Shown piece after piece: positions 8,205 to 16,332 of a DNA stretch of 36,230 bases; the first letter of the stretch is position 1; each line of letters opens with the position of its first letter. The notes under the pieces were generated by a model that was not told where the DNA came from, did not search any database, and was given only the letters and a program-made list of their open reading frames with translations. Position numbers and translations under genes: made by a program. This stretch comes from Deltaproteobacteria bacterium (GTDB lineage Bacteria > Desulfobacterota > Desulfarculia > Adiutricales > Adiutricaceae): assembly GCA_031254895.1 (NCBI GenBank), contig JAIRTO010000236.1:1-36230 (forward strand), written 5' to 3'.

Positions 8205-8581
8205 AAAGCTACCAATCTGGTCTCCGAGAATATTCAGAGAGGCGGTTTGGATCCAAAAAAAGGTCCATGCATGAAAATTATGTCAAATAGCCGGAAGAAA
8301 ATGCTATAAGGACATATATGGAAGATATGTAAATGAGTATAACAAAAAATATGGCGTCATGATAGACGGATATGCGTTTGATCCAAGACAATTTTAGAAA
8401 TGTCGGTTTCAGTTGTCTGGTCGTTTCTGAATAGCTAATAGCCTTCGTCCTTTTAGTGTTCAACTTATGCTATCATAGATAAATATTGCTGGCAACATCC
8501 GCATCGTTCGCCGGCATCTCGACGCTTCGCCGTTCCAATGCGGCTGGCGACATCAAGTCAGGTCGGAAGGCAGTCTGTTTC
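8205..8581. other. Divergent intergenic region, AT-rich
   Basis: This gap lies between divergently transcribed genes and should hold both promoters. I see AT-rich candidate -10 boxes (for example TATCAT near 8471) but no pair of hexamers good enough to call. Short minus-strand frames here have no family signature. An in-frame TTG at 8486 upstream of the UbiB-like gene lacks a ribosome-binding site. Confidence 0.4.
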
Positions 8582-10270
8582 ATGGCCAACCCTTCAAGTC
8601 CCATAATCCGTTTGACCAGGGCGTACCGCCACTTGGAGAGATTGACCGAACTTACCCGCATCATGGTCAAGTTCGGATTCGACGAGATCTTCGATCGCAT
8701 AGGATTGGGAGACGTCCTTTTGCGGGCGCGTCGACTGGTCGGCTTGACGGTTCCGGATCATCGTCCGACCAGACCGAGAAGACTGCGTCAGGCTCTGGAG
8801 GAGATGGGCCTCGTCTTCGTGAAGCTGGGACAGTATCTGTCCACCCGTCAGGACATCCTGCCGCCTGAATATCTGGCGGAATTGGCCATTTTGCAAGATT
8901 CCGTTCCGCCGATGCCTTCGACGGAGGTGGAACGCATCCTGAAAGAGGAGCTGCCCGAGGGGATCATAGAGGAAATTTCCGAAAAGCCGCTGGCCGCCGC
9001 TTCCATAGGGCAGGTGCATGAAGCCAGGTTGACCGACGGCAGCGAAGTCGTCGTCAAAGTCCGTCGTCCCGGCTTGAAGAGGCAGATCGCCACCGACATG
9101 GAAATATTGGCCGAATTGGCCGGTCAGGTGGAAAGATATCTGCCTTTTCCGGAGTTCGTGCAACCCAAAGACGTGGTGGCCGAGTTCAAGCGCAACCTGA
9201 ACTCCGAACTCAATTTTCGATTGGAGGCGGTCAATCTGGAGCGTTTCGGCCGCTACTACAGTCAGTGGGCTCGGGTAAAAATACCTGCTCTCCGCAAATC
9301 CCTCTGCACGGAAAACATTTTGGTCATGGAAAAAATAAGCGGACTGCGTCTGGACGATCTGGAAGGATTCAAGCGAACAGGCATAGATCCGGCGTCCGTG
9401 GCCAAGTTGGTCTCCAAGGCGGCCATCGATCAAATCATGCGCTTCGGTTTTTTCCATGCCGATCCGCACCCTGGAAACATTTTGGTCATGCCGGGCCCCG
9501 TCTTGGGGTATTTGGATTTTGGCCTGATAGGCGTGGTGGATAGACGGTTTCGGGACAGCCTTATGGGCCTGGCTCTGGGGGTGGTGAAAAAAAACGAAGC
9601 CGGAGTGGTCAGACATCTATTGAGGCTGACCCGGCGAGAAACGGCCCCCAACCGGGAAAAGCTGGAGCTGGAGATAGGCGCGTTCATGGAAACGCACCTG
9701 TCCGGCTCCCTCAAGGACATTAAAATAGGCTTGCTTTTGAAGGACGCTCTCGAACTATTGACGCAGCACGAGCTCATCATCCCCAACGATCTTCTTTTGC
9801 TCGTCAAGACGTTGGTTCAGCTGGAAAGCTTAGGCTTGAAGCTTGACCCCAACTTCAACGTCATAAACGAGGTTCGGCCTATCCTCGTCAACTTGTACCG
9901 TCGACGTTTCAGCCCGATGTATTGGCTGGACGTCGCGAATCGTCGCGGTCTGGAAATGGCCACGACCTTGGAAAGTCTGCCGGAAGATCTGTCGCCGCTG
10001 TACAAGACGCTGAAAAGCGGCAGATTGCCGGCCGATCTGACCATCAAGGGCTTCGAGCGGATGGGGCAATTTCTGAATCAAGCCAGCTATCGCTTGTCCT
10101 TCGCCATAGTGCTGGCTTCTCTGGTCATCGGCTCTTCCGTGGTCATGCACGCCAAACTCCCGCCCTTATGGCGAGGTTTGCCTATTCTGGGGCTGGTGGG
10201 CTTCTTGGGCGCCGGGGTGGTCGGGTTCTGGCTGGTTCTGGATTTCTTGCGCAAATATAAAGATTTTTGA
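8582..10270 (+). CDS. UbiB/ABC1 (AarF)-family atypical protein kinase
   Basis: The 562-residue product has the family's diagnostic motifs. KLGQ at 81-84 begins the KxGQ extension that covers the active site. The Ala-rich nucleotide loop AAASIGQVH is at 138-146, with the ATP-binding Lys in VVVKVRRPG about 157-164. The later ADPHPGNI and LDFG motifs carry the catalytic and metal-binding residues. Two hydrophobic segments close the protein (about residues 515-530 and 535-555), as in UbiB. The family is ATPase-like and is linked to ubiquinone or other isoprenoid-lipid metabolism and to membrane lipid handling. In an anaerobe the partner is likely menaquinone or another lipid; that is inference. 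I chose the ATG at 8582 (GGAAGG about 12 nt upstream) over the TTG at 8486. It is divergent from the membrane-protein gene. Confidence 0.9.
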   Translation: MANPSSPIIRLTRAYRHLERLTELTRIMVKFGFDEIFDRIGLGDVLLRARRLVGLTVPDHRPTRPRRLRQALEEMGLVFVKLGQYLSTRQDILPPEYLAELAILQDSVPPMPSTEVERILKEELPEGIIEEISEKPLAAASIGQVHEARLTDGSEVVVKVRRPGLKRQIATDMEILAELAGQVERYLPFPEFVQPKDVVAEFKRNLNSELNFRLEAVNLERFGRYYSQWARVKIPALRKSLCTENILVMEKISGLRLDDLEGFKRTGIDPASVAKLVSKAAIDQIMRFGFFHADPHPGNILVMPGPVLGYLDFGLIGVVDRRFRDSLMGLALGVVKKNEAGVVRHLLRLTRRETAPNREKLELEIGAFMETHLSGSLKDIKIGLLLKDALELLTQHELIIPNDLLLLVKTLVQLESLGLKLDPNFNVINEVRPILVNLYRRRFSPMYWLDVANRRGLEMATTLESLPEDLSPLYKTLKSGRLPADLTIKGFERMGQFLNQASYRLSFAIVLASLVIGSSVVMHAKLPPLWRGLPILGLVGFLGAGVVGFWLVLDFLRKYKDF

Positions 10271-10945
10271 TTTTGGGAACATTTTGGGCGGCTTTTGGGG
10301 CAGCGGCGTTGAATCAGCCTATAGGGCCGAAAAAAGGCGCAAAACCGAGCCGCCGCCTAGACCCGGCCGGCTAGCGGCGGCCAAGGCGCTCGCCTCGAAG
10401 ACTTGTCGGGGAAGGCTTGTCGGGGATGCACATTAAAATATGATCCGCCGCGCGAAAAAGAGCCTCAGTTCGCTCGAGGCCAGGGCGGGGCTGGAAGTCA
10501 AGGGGTCAAAAGGCCAAAGAGGTCTAATCGGGTCAAAGGGAGCAAAGGGGTCAAAAGAGTCGCGGGGGGTCAAAAGAGTCACGGAGGGTCAAGGGAGTCG
10601 CGGGATTCAAGGGAAACCCTTCCGCCGGTGGCCGATTCTTCTCGAAGGCGAGGCCGGTTTTAGGGGCGGCGAGGAGAAACGGGAACGAACTTTCGGCGAA
10701 AACGATTCAAGTTGATCTGTCAATATTTATGATGTAAACTTAACGCGTTGGATCGAAATGTCCAGAAAATTTGCCCCAAGTTCGCCAGATCCGGCGAGCG
10801 AGCGACAAGTTGGTCTGGATTTCGACTTCGGCGTTTTTTTTTCGCCTGCGGCCAATGGACTTCCGTTTATGGGCCGACAGGCTCAAAATCGTTTCCTCGT
10901 GTGAAATATAGCAACCATTAAGACTTCAACTATGGAGGTTTGAAG
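10271..10945. other. Intergenic region with degenerate repeats and a possible rubrerythrin promoter
   Basis: No gene is recognisable. Between about 10495 and 10612 a purine-rich motif (GGGGTCAAAAGAGTCGCG and variants) recurs several times with periods near 18 bp. A TTGATC and TAAACT pair 17 bp apart near 10711-10739 could be a promoter for the downstream rubrerythrin gene, but would give a 5' leader of about 200 nt. Confidence 0.4.
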
Positions 10946-11449
10946 ATGTCCGCGACTGACCCCAAAGTCATTGAAGATCTCAAGGCGGCCTTTGCCGGAG
11001 AATCTCAGGCTAATCGCAAATATTTGGCCTTCGCGGCCAAAGCCGATCAAGAGAAGGAACCCTTCGCCGCCAAGGCTTTTCGCGCTGCGGCCGAAGCCGA
11101 AACCATCCACGCCCACAGCCACCTTCGCCTGTTGGCCGGCGTCAAGAGCACGGCCGAAAATCTTCAGGAGGCCGTCAGCGGCGAGACCTTCGAGTTCACC
11201 AGCATGTATCCGGAGATGATCAAAGACGCTCAGAACGCCGGAGACAAGGCGGCGGAACGCGACTTCCACTTGGCCAACGAAGCGGAGAAGGTTCACGCCG
11301 AGCTCTTCAAGAAAGCCGCTCAGAATCAGGGCAAGCCGGCACCTAAGCTTTTCGTCTGCAAGGTCTGCGGGCATGTGGCTGAGGGAGCCATCCCCGACGT
11401 CTGCCCCATTTGCGGCGGCAAGCATCAGGTCTACTTCGAGATCGAATAG
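10946..11449 (+). CDS. Rubrerythrin
   Basis: The protein has 167 residues in two parts. Residues 1-130 form a ferritin-like four-helix bundle with di-iron ligand candidates Glu19, Glu52, His55, Glu90, Glu114 and His117. Residues 135-167 form a C-terminal rubredoxin-like domain with the iron-binding pairs CKVC (138, 141) and CPIC (153, 156). Rubrerythrins reduce hydrogen peroxide with electrons from rubredoxin or NAD(P)H partners and protect anaerobes from oxidative stress in the cytoplasm. The length is slightly shorter than the 190-residue Desulfovibrio type and close to the short clostridial type. The ATG at 10946 has a strong GGAGG seven bases upstream. A terminator follows, so the gene seems monocistronic. 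Confidence 0.95.
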   Translation: MSATDPKVIEDLKAAFAGESQANRKYLAFAAKADQEKEPFAAKAFRAAAEAETIHAHSHLRLLAGVKSTAENLQEAVSGETFEFTSMYPEMIKDAQNAGDKAAERDFHLANEAEKVHAELFKKAAQNQGKPAPKLFVCKVCGHVAEGAIPDVCPICGGKHQVYFEIE

Positions 11450-11468
11450 AAATTAACCTTCGGAAAAT

Positions 11469-11495
11469 GGCGGCCAAGCCTAAAACTTGGCCGCC
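11469..11495. repeat. Hairpin after rubrerythrin
   Basis: Perfect 10-bp arms GGCGGCCAAG (11469-11478) and CTTGGCCGCC (11486-11495) surround a 7-nt loop. There is no T run; it precedes the canonical terminator and may protect the mRNA 3' end. Confidence 0.55.
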
Positions 11496-11513
11496 GGACA
11501 TGTCAAGCAATTC

Positions 11514-11550
11514 GCCAGCCTCCGGCGTCAGCCTGAGGCTGGCTTTTTTT
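11514..11550 (+). terminator. Rho-independent terminator of rubrerythrin gene
   Basis: A perfect 9-bp stem GCCAGCCTC (11514-11522) with GAGGCTGGC (11535-11543) is followed directly by seven T (11544-11550). Confidence 0.85.
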
Positions 11551-13106
11551 ATGTCCAGTTTTCCTGGCGCCTTGGGCCAAAGGCGCGGTTTTATCGGTCG
11601 GAAAAACGAGGCTGACTTAGGACAAGCGAGAAAAGGGGAAGCTGCTTGGCGAAGAAAACTGACGATTTGAGGCCAAGATGGCGAGGATGAGACATTTTTG
11701 GATTGAGAAGGAAAAACTTGTTTTGGGCTTGCAAAAATTGCATTTTTTAAACTTGTTCGGCGGCTGGAGAGGAAAGGGGACGGGATAAGCCAAAATTCGA
11801 AAAATTCAAACAAGGGCGAAAAAGATATTGCAAAATGGGCGAACCTCATCGGCGGGCCAACCAGCTTTATCGGTTTGACAGTAGAACGAACGCTTGAACG
11901 ATGAATTTGAACGAAAGCTTGAACGACGGATTGGATGGCACGAAAGACGGTCAGTCCGACAATGGCGGAAGACGTGAACGACAAGGAGCGCCAAGGGAAC
12001 GGTCGCCAAGGGAACGGCCGCCAAGGGAACGGCCGCCAAGTTCGTTTTGACAGGCTCGGGAACTGCGGGAATAAGAGCCAAAAATAAGGTCGAGTCGCTT
12101 CGATTCGGGTCGAAAACCTGCGGCGGCGCTCGTTAAAAGTTCGAATATTTCTGGCTATTTGGCGTGAACATGAACGAGGCTCGCTAAGGAATTTAGGGCG
12201 AGAGGGAAGTTTTTAAAGTCAATCCGTCGGTTGTCGCTCATGATGGTTCGACGAAGGGCTCGATAAAGATCTTATGGAGCCAGGGCGTGTGGCTCGCTTG
12301 GAGACAAAGGTCGACTATGGGGGAATAGTCGAGGCCAAAAGGGGAAAGAAGAGGATATGAAAAAAAACTATCGATAGTTAGTGGGTCATTTTGAAAGTTT
12401 CATTGCTTTGACCTTCATGATGTATAAATCTCGTCAATTGGCAAAAATAACGAACAAAAGTTAGTAATTGATAATACGGAAAAGAGCCGCCTGAGTCCCT
12501 TGATCCCGTACAGAAAAATACTTCGATTTACGAACGTACATGAGGCAACAAAATATCGCTTCCTAATGATTTTGGAGGGAAGGGCAGGGAGGATAAAAAG
12601 TAAATTGTTGATATTAAAAGGATAATATGAAAAGGAATGTCGCCGAGAAATTTTTTTGGCCGGTCGAACTTTTTTTCTTGATCTTGAATGAAAAATGATA
12701 TAGTCTGTTCAGAACGAACAGTTGTTAGCGATAAAAACAACCAGCCAACTTGAAAATCACCATCTCCAAAACTGAGCAGACTGACTAAAATTGCCGACCC
12801 GAAAGTTCGTTACGAAATTTGCATCGACCATGAACGGACAAAAAAAGAGAAGAAACATTTTAAAGTTGTTTCAAGCGGGCATAAAAATAATTTTGACTTA
12901 TTAAATCTATCTTTTGGTTGATGTACGATTGTTAGTTCAACTGACTGCGAAAGAGCGAATATAACCTCGACGCTCGAGCTGCTTTGAGCTGCCGCCTTGG
13001 CCAGGAAAAGAAAACGGCGACATTGGGCCGTCTTTTTCTGCGGCGTAGCTTGCGGCGAGGTTTTCTCAAAAAACCTGCTTACGCTGAAGTTGAGGAAGTT
13101 GAAAAA
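11551..13106. other. Long gene-poor region, AT-rich in its right half
   Basis: About 1.5 kb with no supportable gene. Near 11986-12040 a 15-bp unit (GGCCGCCAAGGGAAC) is repeated about 3.7 times. Its translation on the minus strand gives a short Leu-Ala-Ala-Val-Pro repeat that I regard as an artefact. The stretch 12360-12960 is clearly richer in A+T than the flanking genes and has many stops in all frames. It may be a decayed or foreign segment. Confidence 0.45.
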
Positions 13107-13121
13107 GCGGCGAAACGCCGC
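13107..13121 (+). promoter_or_regulatory. Small hairpin in the leader of the GyrI-like gene
   Basis: GCGGCG-aaa-CGCCGC forms a perfect 6-bp stem ending 6 nt before the strong GGAGGTGA site (13128-13135) of the gene starting at 13141. It could modulate access to the ribosome-binding site; function is not shown. Confidence 0.3.
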
Positions 13122-13140
13122 AAATTTGGAGGTGACCATT

Positions 13141-13686
13141 ATGTCGGGCACGGTTCATTTTGACGTCGTCGAAAATCTTCCGAAGAAGACCCTCGTCGGC
13201 TATTGCTCGGTGCTCAATTCCATCGACGTGCCGCAGTATTACGATTTGTTGTGGTACAGATTTTTGGAGAGGCTGACTTGGAGCCTCATCCCGCCGGATA
13301 GGGAGCTTTACGGCGTCTGCGCCAATCTGAACATCAACGGGTTTTTCGAGTACTGGACGGCGGTCGAAGCTCGGCCGGGCGATTTGCTCCCGGACGATCT
13401 CATCGCCATCCCCATGGACGCCGGCACTTACGGCAGTCGCGTGGAGATGCCGGAAAAGCCGCTGCCGGTGTTCTACGGTCAGTTGACCAGTTGCTGGGAG
13501 ACGCCTTCCGAATACATGCTGAATTGGAAACAGCCGTTCTATGAGGTGTATAAGCCTGATTGGGCCAATCGAAGCGCGGTCAAGATTTGCGTCCCCCTTT
13601 TCGCGTCCATGGCCGCCAGCGAGTTCCAGCCGCTGGTCGAATGCCGCGCCCCGGAATTGGAGCCAAACGGGGCGAACCCTATTTGA
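13141..13686 (+). CDS. GyrI-like / AraC-effector-binding domain protein
   Basis: This 181-residue protein resembles the small-molecule-binding fold found at the C terminus of AraC/MerR-type regulators and in stand-alone GyrI/YdeE-like proteins. Family-like features are an opening strand of the type VENLPKKTLVGYCS, a central region with PPDRELYGVCANLN, acidic and aromatic residues likely to line a pocket, and a closing strand with TSCWETPSEYMLNWKQPFYEVYKPDW. There is no DNA-binding helix-turn-helix, so by itself it would bind a ligand, a drug or a protein partner. The start at 13141 is well supported by GGAGGTGA 5 nt upstream. An in-frame upstream extension (from 12997) is Lys/Arg-rich and unlikely to be translated. 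It is alone in a gene-poor stretch near two TetR regulators. The family assignment is moderate because it rests on overall pattern. Confidence 0.62.
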   Translation: MSGTVHFDVVENLPKKTLVGYCSVLNSIDVPQYYDLLWYRFLERLTWSLIPPDRELYGVCANLNINGFFEYWTAVEARPGDLLPDDLIAIPMDAGTYGSRVEMPEKPLPVFYGQLTSCWETPSEYMLNWKQPFYEVYKPDWANRSAVKICVPLFASMAASEFQPLVECRAPELEPNGANPI

Positions 13687-13767
13687 GTCGGACTTTTGCG
13701 GCCGAAAAAGCGGCCGGAAGGGTGGGGCCGTTTGGCCGCCTCTCCGAGGGTTTTTTGTATAAAATGC

Positions 13768-13795
13768 TTGACTTTAAAGAAAAAGTCAGTAAAAT
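13768..13795 (+). promoter_or_regulatory. Promoter-like site overlapping an inverted repeat
   Basis: TTGACT (13768-13773) and TAAAAT (13790-13795) are 16 bp apart. A perfect 7-bp inverted repeat, TGACTTT (13769-13775) and AAAGTCA (13782-13788), covers the -35 box and spacer, as an operator might. No gene begins within a kilobase downstream on this strand, so the site may be an orphan. Confidence 0.3.
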
Positions 13796-14347
13796 GTAAA
13801 ATATTTCGCTAGTTTGAATGATTAATTTTTTTTAGTTTATTGAGATAGTTTTTGCCTTGGATATGACAGTGAATTGATTTGCATTTTGAAATGATGTCGC
13901 ATAAAAAGACCGGAGGCATAATCCAGTTAGGCTAGCGAAAACGACTAAATTAGGTAAATTATATATTTTGCACGCTTAGGCATAATGTATTTAGGCGCTT
14001 TAACTAATTTGGACTTGAATTTCCGCTGGCGTCTCACATGTTCATATATTTTCAAGTCTTATATTTTAGAGTTAATAACGACGTTACCCTTTTAAATTTG
14101 TCTCTAACTATATATAGTCACGAAAACGCTGTTTCTTGACTCTTCCAATCTGCCTTTTTTTTTTGCTTCTGGGAGACTGCTCAAGACGAAGGATCTTCTC
14201 GCGCCGGAATAGCGGCCTATTGGGTCGATGATTTTGGCTTGCAAACTTTTTTTTGCAATTGCGTCAAGTAAAAAGTTTATAAATGTCTCAAGTTGCAGGC
14301 GCAGAGCTTAGATTAGGCCACTCTAGAGAAAATCGGCTGGACTAAAA

Positions 14348-14370
14348 GCGTCAATTTAATAAATTGACGC
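14348..14370. repeat. Perfect 10-bp inverted repeat
   Basis: GCGTCAATTT (14348-14357) and AAATTGACGC (14361-14370) surround a 3-nt centre. It could be a regulator-binding palindrome or a weak terminator; there is no gene immediately adjacent. Confidence 0.5.
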
Positions 14371-14956
14371 AAATTTTACATTGAAATCGGAACAAAGTCA
14401 TATATGATTTTTCAAACAAACTCTATCATTGCTAAAAGCGCTTGTTTTGTATTTATGGCAGACAAAAGGCGAGTAACAGGAGGACAAAAACTATTTTCGT
14501 CAGATCCAAAGTTTAGTTGATCAAATGAAGCTAGATCGTGGTAAAATGGCCAAGTTTTGGAATAACGAAATCCCGAACAAATGATAGCTAGCTGCGACAA
14601 TCGCCAAAAACGGCTGTTTTTTTTGCCAGTCTTGAAAAACAACTAATGTTAGTTGGCTTGTATATGACGATCGACTATTCGTCAAAAAGTCGCGACATGT
14701 TTTGATTAGCTTCATCCAAACGACGGCGATTTTTCGCTTGACTCGTTTCCAAGCGGTTCCAGAGCGTTCCGGGGCAAATCGTCAGGGCAGTCCGCAGCGT
14801 CTTCCTGACGGTTTCAAAAACGCGCCGCCGCCGACGTCATCTCCTAGTCTTGACGGCTGATGGAAGCCGCTTGGCAAAGTCGACGTCTGGCCGGCGCGCA
14901 GACATTTTCTTTTTCTTTAAATTGCCGTGATCGGTGTTTTTTTAGGCGTTAAGACT

Positions 14957-15631
14957 ATGACTTCAAAACCAAGAGTTGATTTAAAGTATAAAATATTTGG
15001 CGATGTAGTTCCTTTGCCGTTATTTGAGGACTCATCGAAAACTAAAGATTTAATTGTAATTGAATCAACCATGCTTTTTGCAAAAAAAGGCTTTGACGCG
15101 GTTTCCATTCGCGATATTGCGGCGGTCATCGGGATCAAGCCTTCTTCGCTCTACAACCATTTCGAGAGCAAGGAGGCCTTGTTCGACGCCGTGATCAAAC
15201 ATGCCGAAGATTTGTATTTGCTCTATTTTCAGCATCTCGACAACATGATGACGGCCGCCGCCTCTTTTTCCGACGTTCTGGACATCGTCTTTCTCGAACC
15301 CATAAAGATGTCCAACACCTTCACCTGCTTCGCTTTTTCCTTGGTTCAGACCGAGCAGTTCCGCTACAATCGGGCCTCAATGATCTTCACCAACACTTTT
15401 CTCGACTACAGCATCAATTTCTTTAAGAGCAGATTTGAAGACTGCGTGTCCAAAGGCTTGTGCAAGCCTTTCGATTGTCGGACAGTGGCCATGATCATAA
15501 TGCACAGCGTTTTGATCGGCATCAATCTGAGGGTTCACGAATATCTCGATCAGCATCCGCCTTATTCTTTCGCTGAAATGTTCAACGATCTCAAACAGTT
15601 CATCATGAGCGTGGCTTGTCCGGAAGCTTAG
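14957..15631 (+). CDS. TetR-family transcriptional regulator
   Basis: The protein has 224 residues from the ATG at 14957. The N-terminal TetR helix-turn-helix is clear: VSIRDIAAVIGIKPSSLYNHFESKEALFDAV at about residues 50-80. The remainder is the helical ligand-binding and dimerisation region. I prefer 14957 to an in-frame GTG at 14927 because a related protein encoded at 16333 begins at the equivalent point (both reach IFG within 15 residues) and neither start has a strong ribosome-binding site. The two proteins share the DNA-binding domain and later motifs such as DYSI and the KPFD/RPFD region, so they are paralogues. TetR proteins usually repress their own or a neighbouring gene, but no obvious target gene is next to this one. 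The first 120 nt are unusually AT-rich. Confidence 0.85.
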   Translation: MTSKPRVDLKYKIFGDVVPLPLFEDSSKTKDLIVIESTMLFAKKGFDAVSIRDIAAVIGIKPSSLYNHFESKEALFDAVIKHAEDLYLLYFQHLDNMMTAAASFSDVLDIVFLEPIKMSNTFTCFAFSLVQTEQFRYNRASMIFTNTFLDYSINFFKSRFEDCVSKGLCKPFDCRTVAMIIMHSVLIGINLRVHEYLDQHPPYSFAEMFNDLKQFIMSVACPEA

Positions 15632-16332
15632 AGCTTCCGCCTTCGCGAAGATCATGATCGGTCGAAAACTGTCCGCGTCAGCTTTCGCGTTCTCGCCAGA
15701 GGAGATAAGAAAACCCCAAGTTCAAAACATCAGAAAATAATTAATGAATCTGTTGGCCCCTGAGTTCTCGATCTGACGGGCGGGAGCTGGGGAGAAAAGG
15801 ACAAAATAGTTGATTGCGGACGTCTCCTCCGTATATTTTTCGATTCCTTGGTTTTGTTTTATGTTCTCTTCCAGCCCATAAATTCCAGCCAAACTAACTC
15901 ATTCGCCTATAATCAGCGTTTAATTGCATAAGGAATTATAATTTAAAGCAATGATCTCCTAGCGACATTGTTTTAAAAATGGATAATTGCGGTTTGTTTT
16001 ATGAAGATCTAAATGCTTGCCTTCATGTCTATTCTGGTCGAAACTTTGTCTTGAAACGAAGCTTTCGACCTGAACAGGAAAATGACGTTTGAAGCGCGGG
16101 AGTCGTCGCGAGAATCTGACCCATGACGGCGCCGCGAGGGATCATGGCCTAGATTTGCCTATTATTGTCCGGCCTTTGGCCGGAACCGAAACATCCTTTA
16201 ACGCCAAGACTTTTCGCGGCCAAGATTGACTCCGCCAGGGCGGCGGTTATTTTTGGTCGGCCAAGTTTTTTGGTTAAAGGCGAAATCAACTCCCTCTACT
16301 TCTTTTAGAGGCGTTTAATTGGAGCTTGTTAG
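15632..16332. other. Intergenic region between the two TetR genes
   Basis: About 700 bp with no gene I can support. It is AT-rich around 15830-16010 and GC-richer after 16080. It presumably contains the promoter of the downstream TetR gene, but I find no convincing hexamer pair or operator. Confidence 0.4.

Larger units (their letters stand above)
13687..14956. other. Gene-poor AT-rich region
   Basis: About 1.27 kb without a supportable gene. Overlapping minus-strand frames at 14412-14715 have no recognisable family and could be remnants or chance. A promoter-like pair TTGACT (13768) and TAAAAT (13790), 16 bp apart, has no gene close downstream. A perfect 10-bp inverted repeat lies at 14348-14370. 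Most of the stretch is much richer in A+T than surrounding genes. Confidence 0.45.

Noticed and set aside
11806-12081. Minus-strand frame with Leu-Ala-Ala-Val-Pro repeats
   Set aside because: The repeats come from a 15-bp DNA tandem array, with no ribosome-binding site or family match.
14412-14715. Two overlapping minus-strand frames, possibly a decayed transposase
   Set aside because: I could not find any DDE or helix-turn-helix pattern or family resemblance. They may be chance frames in AT-rich DNA.
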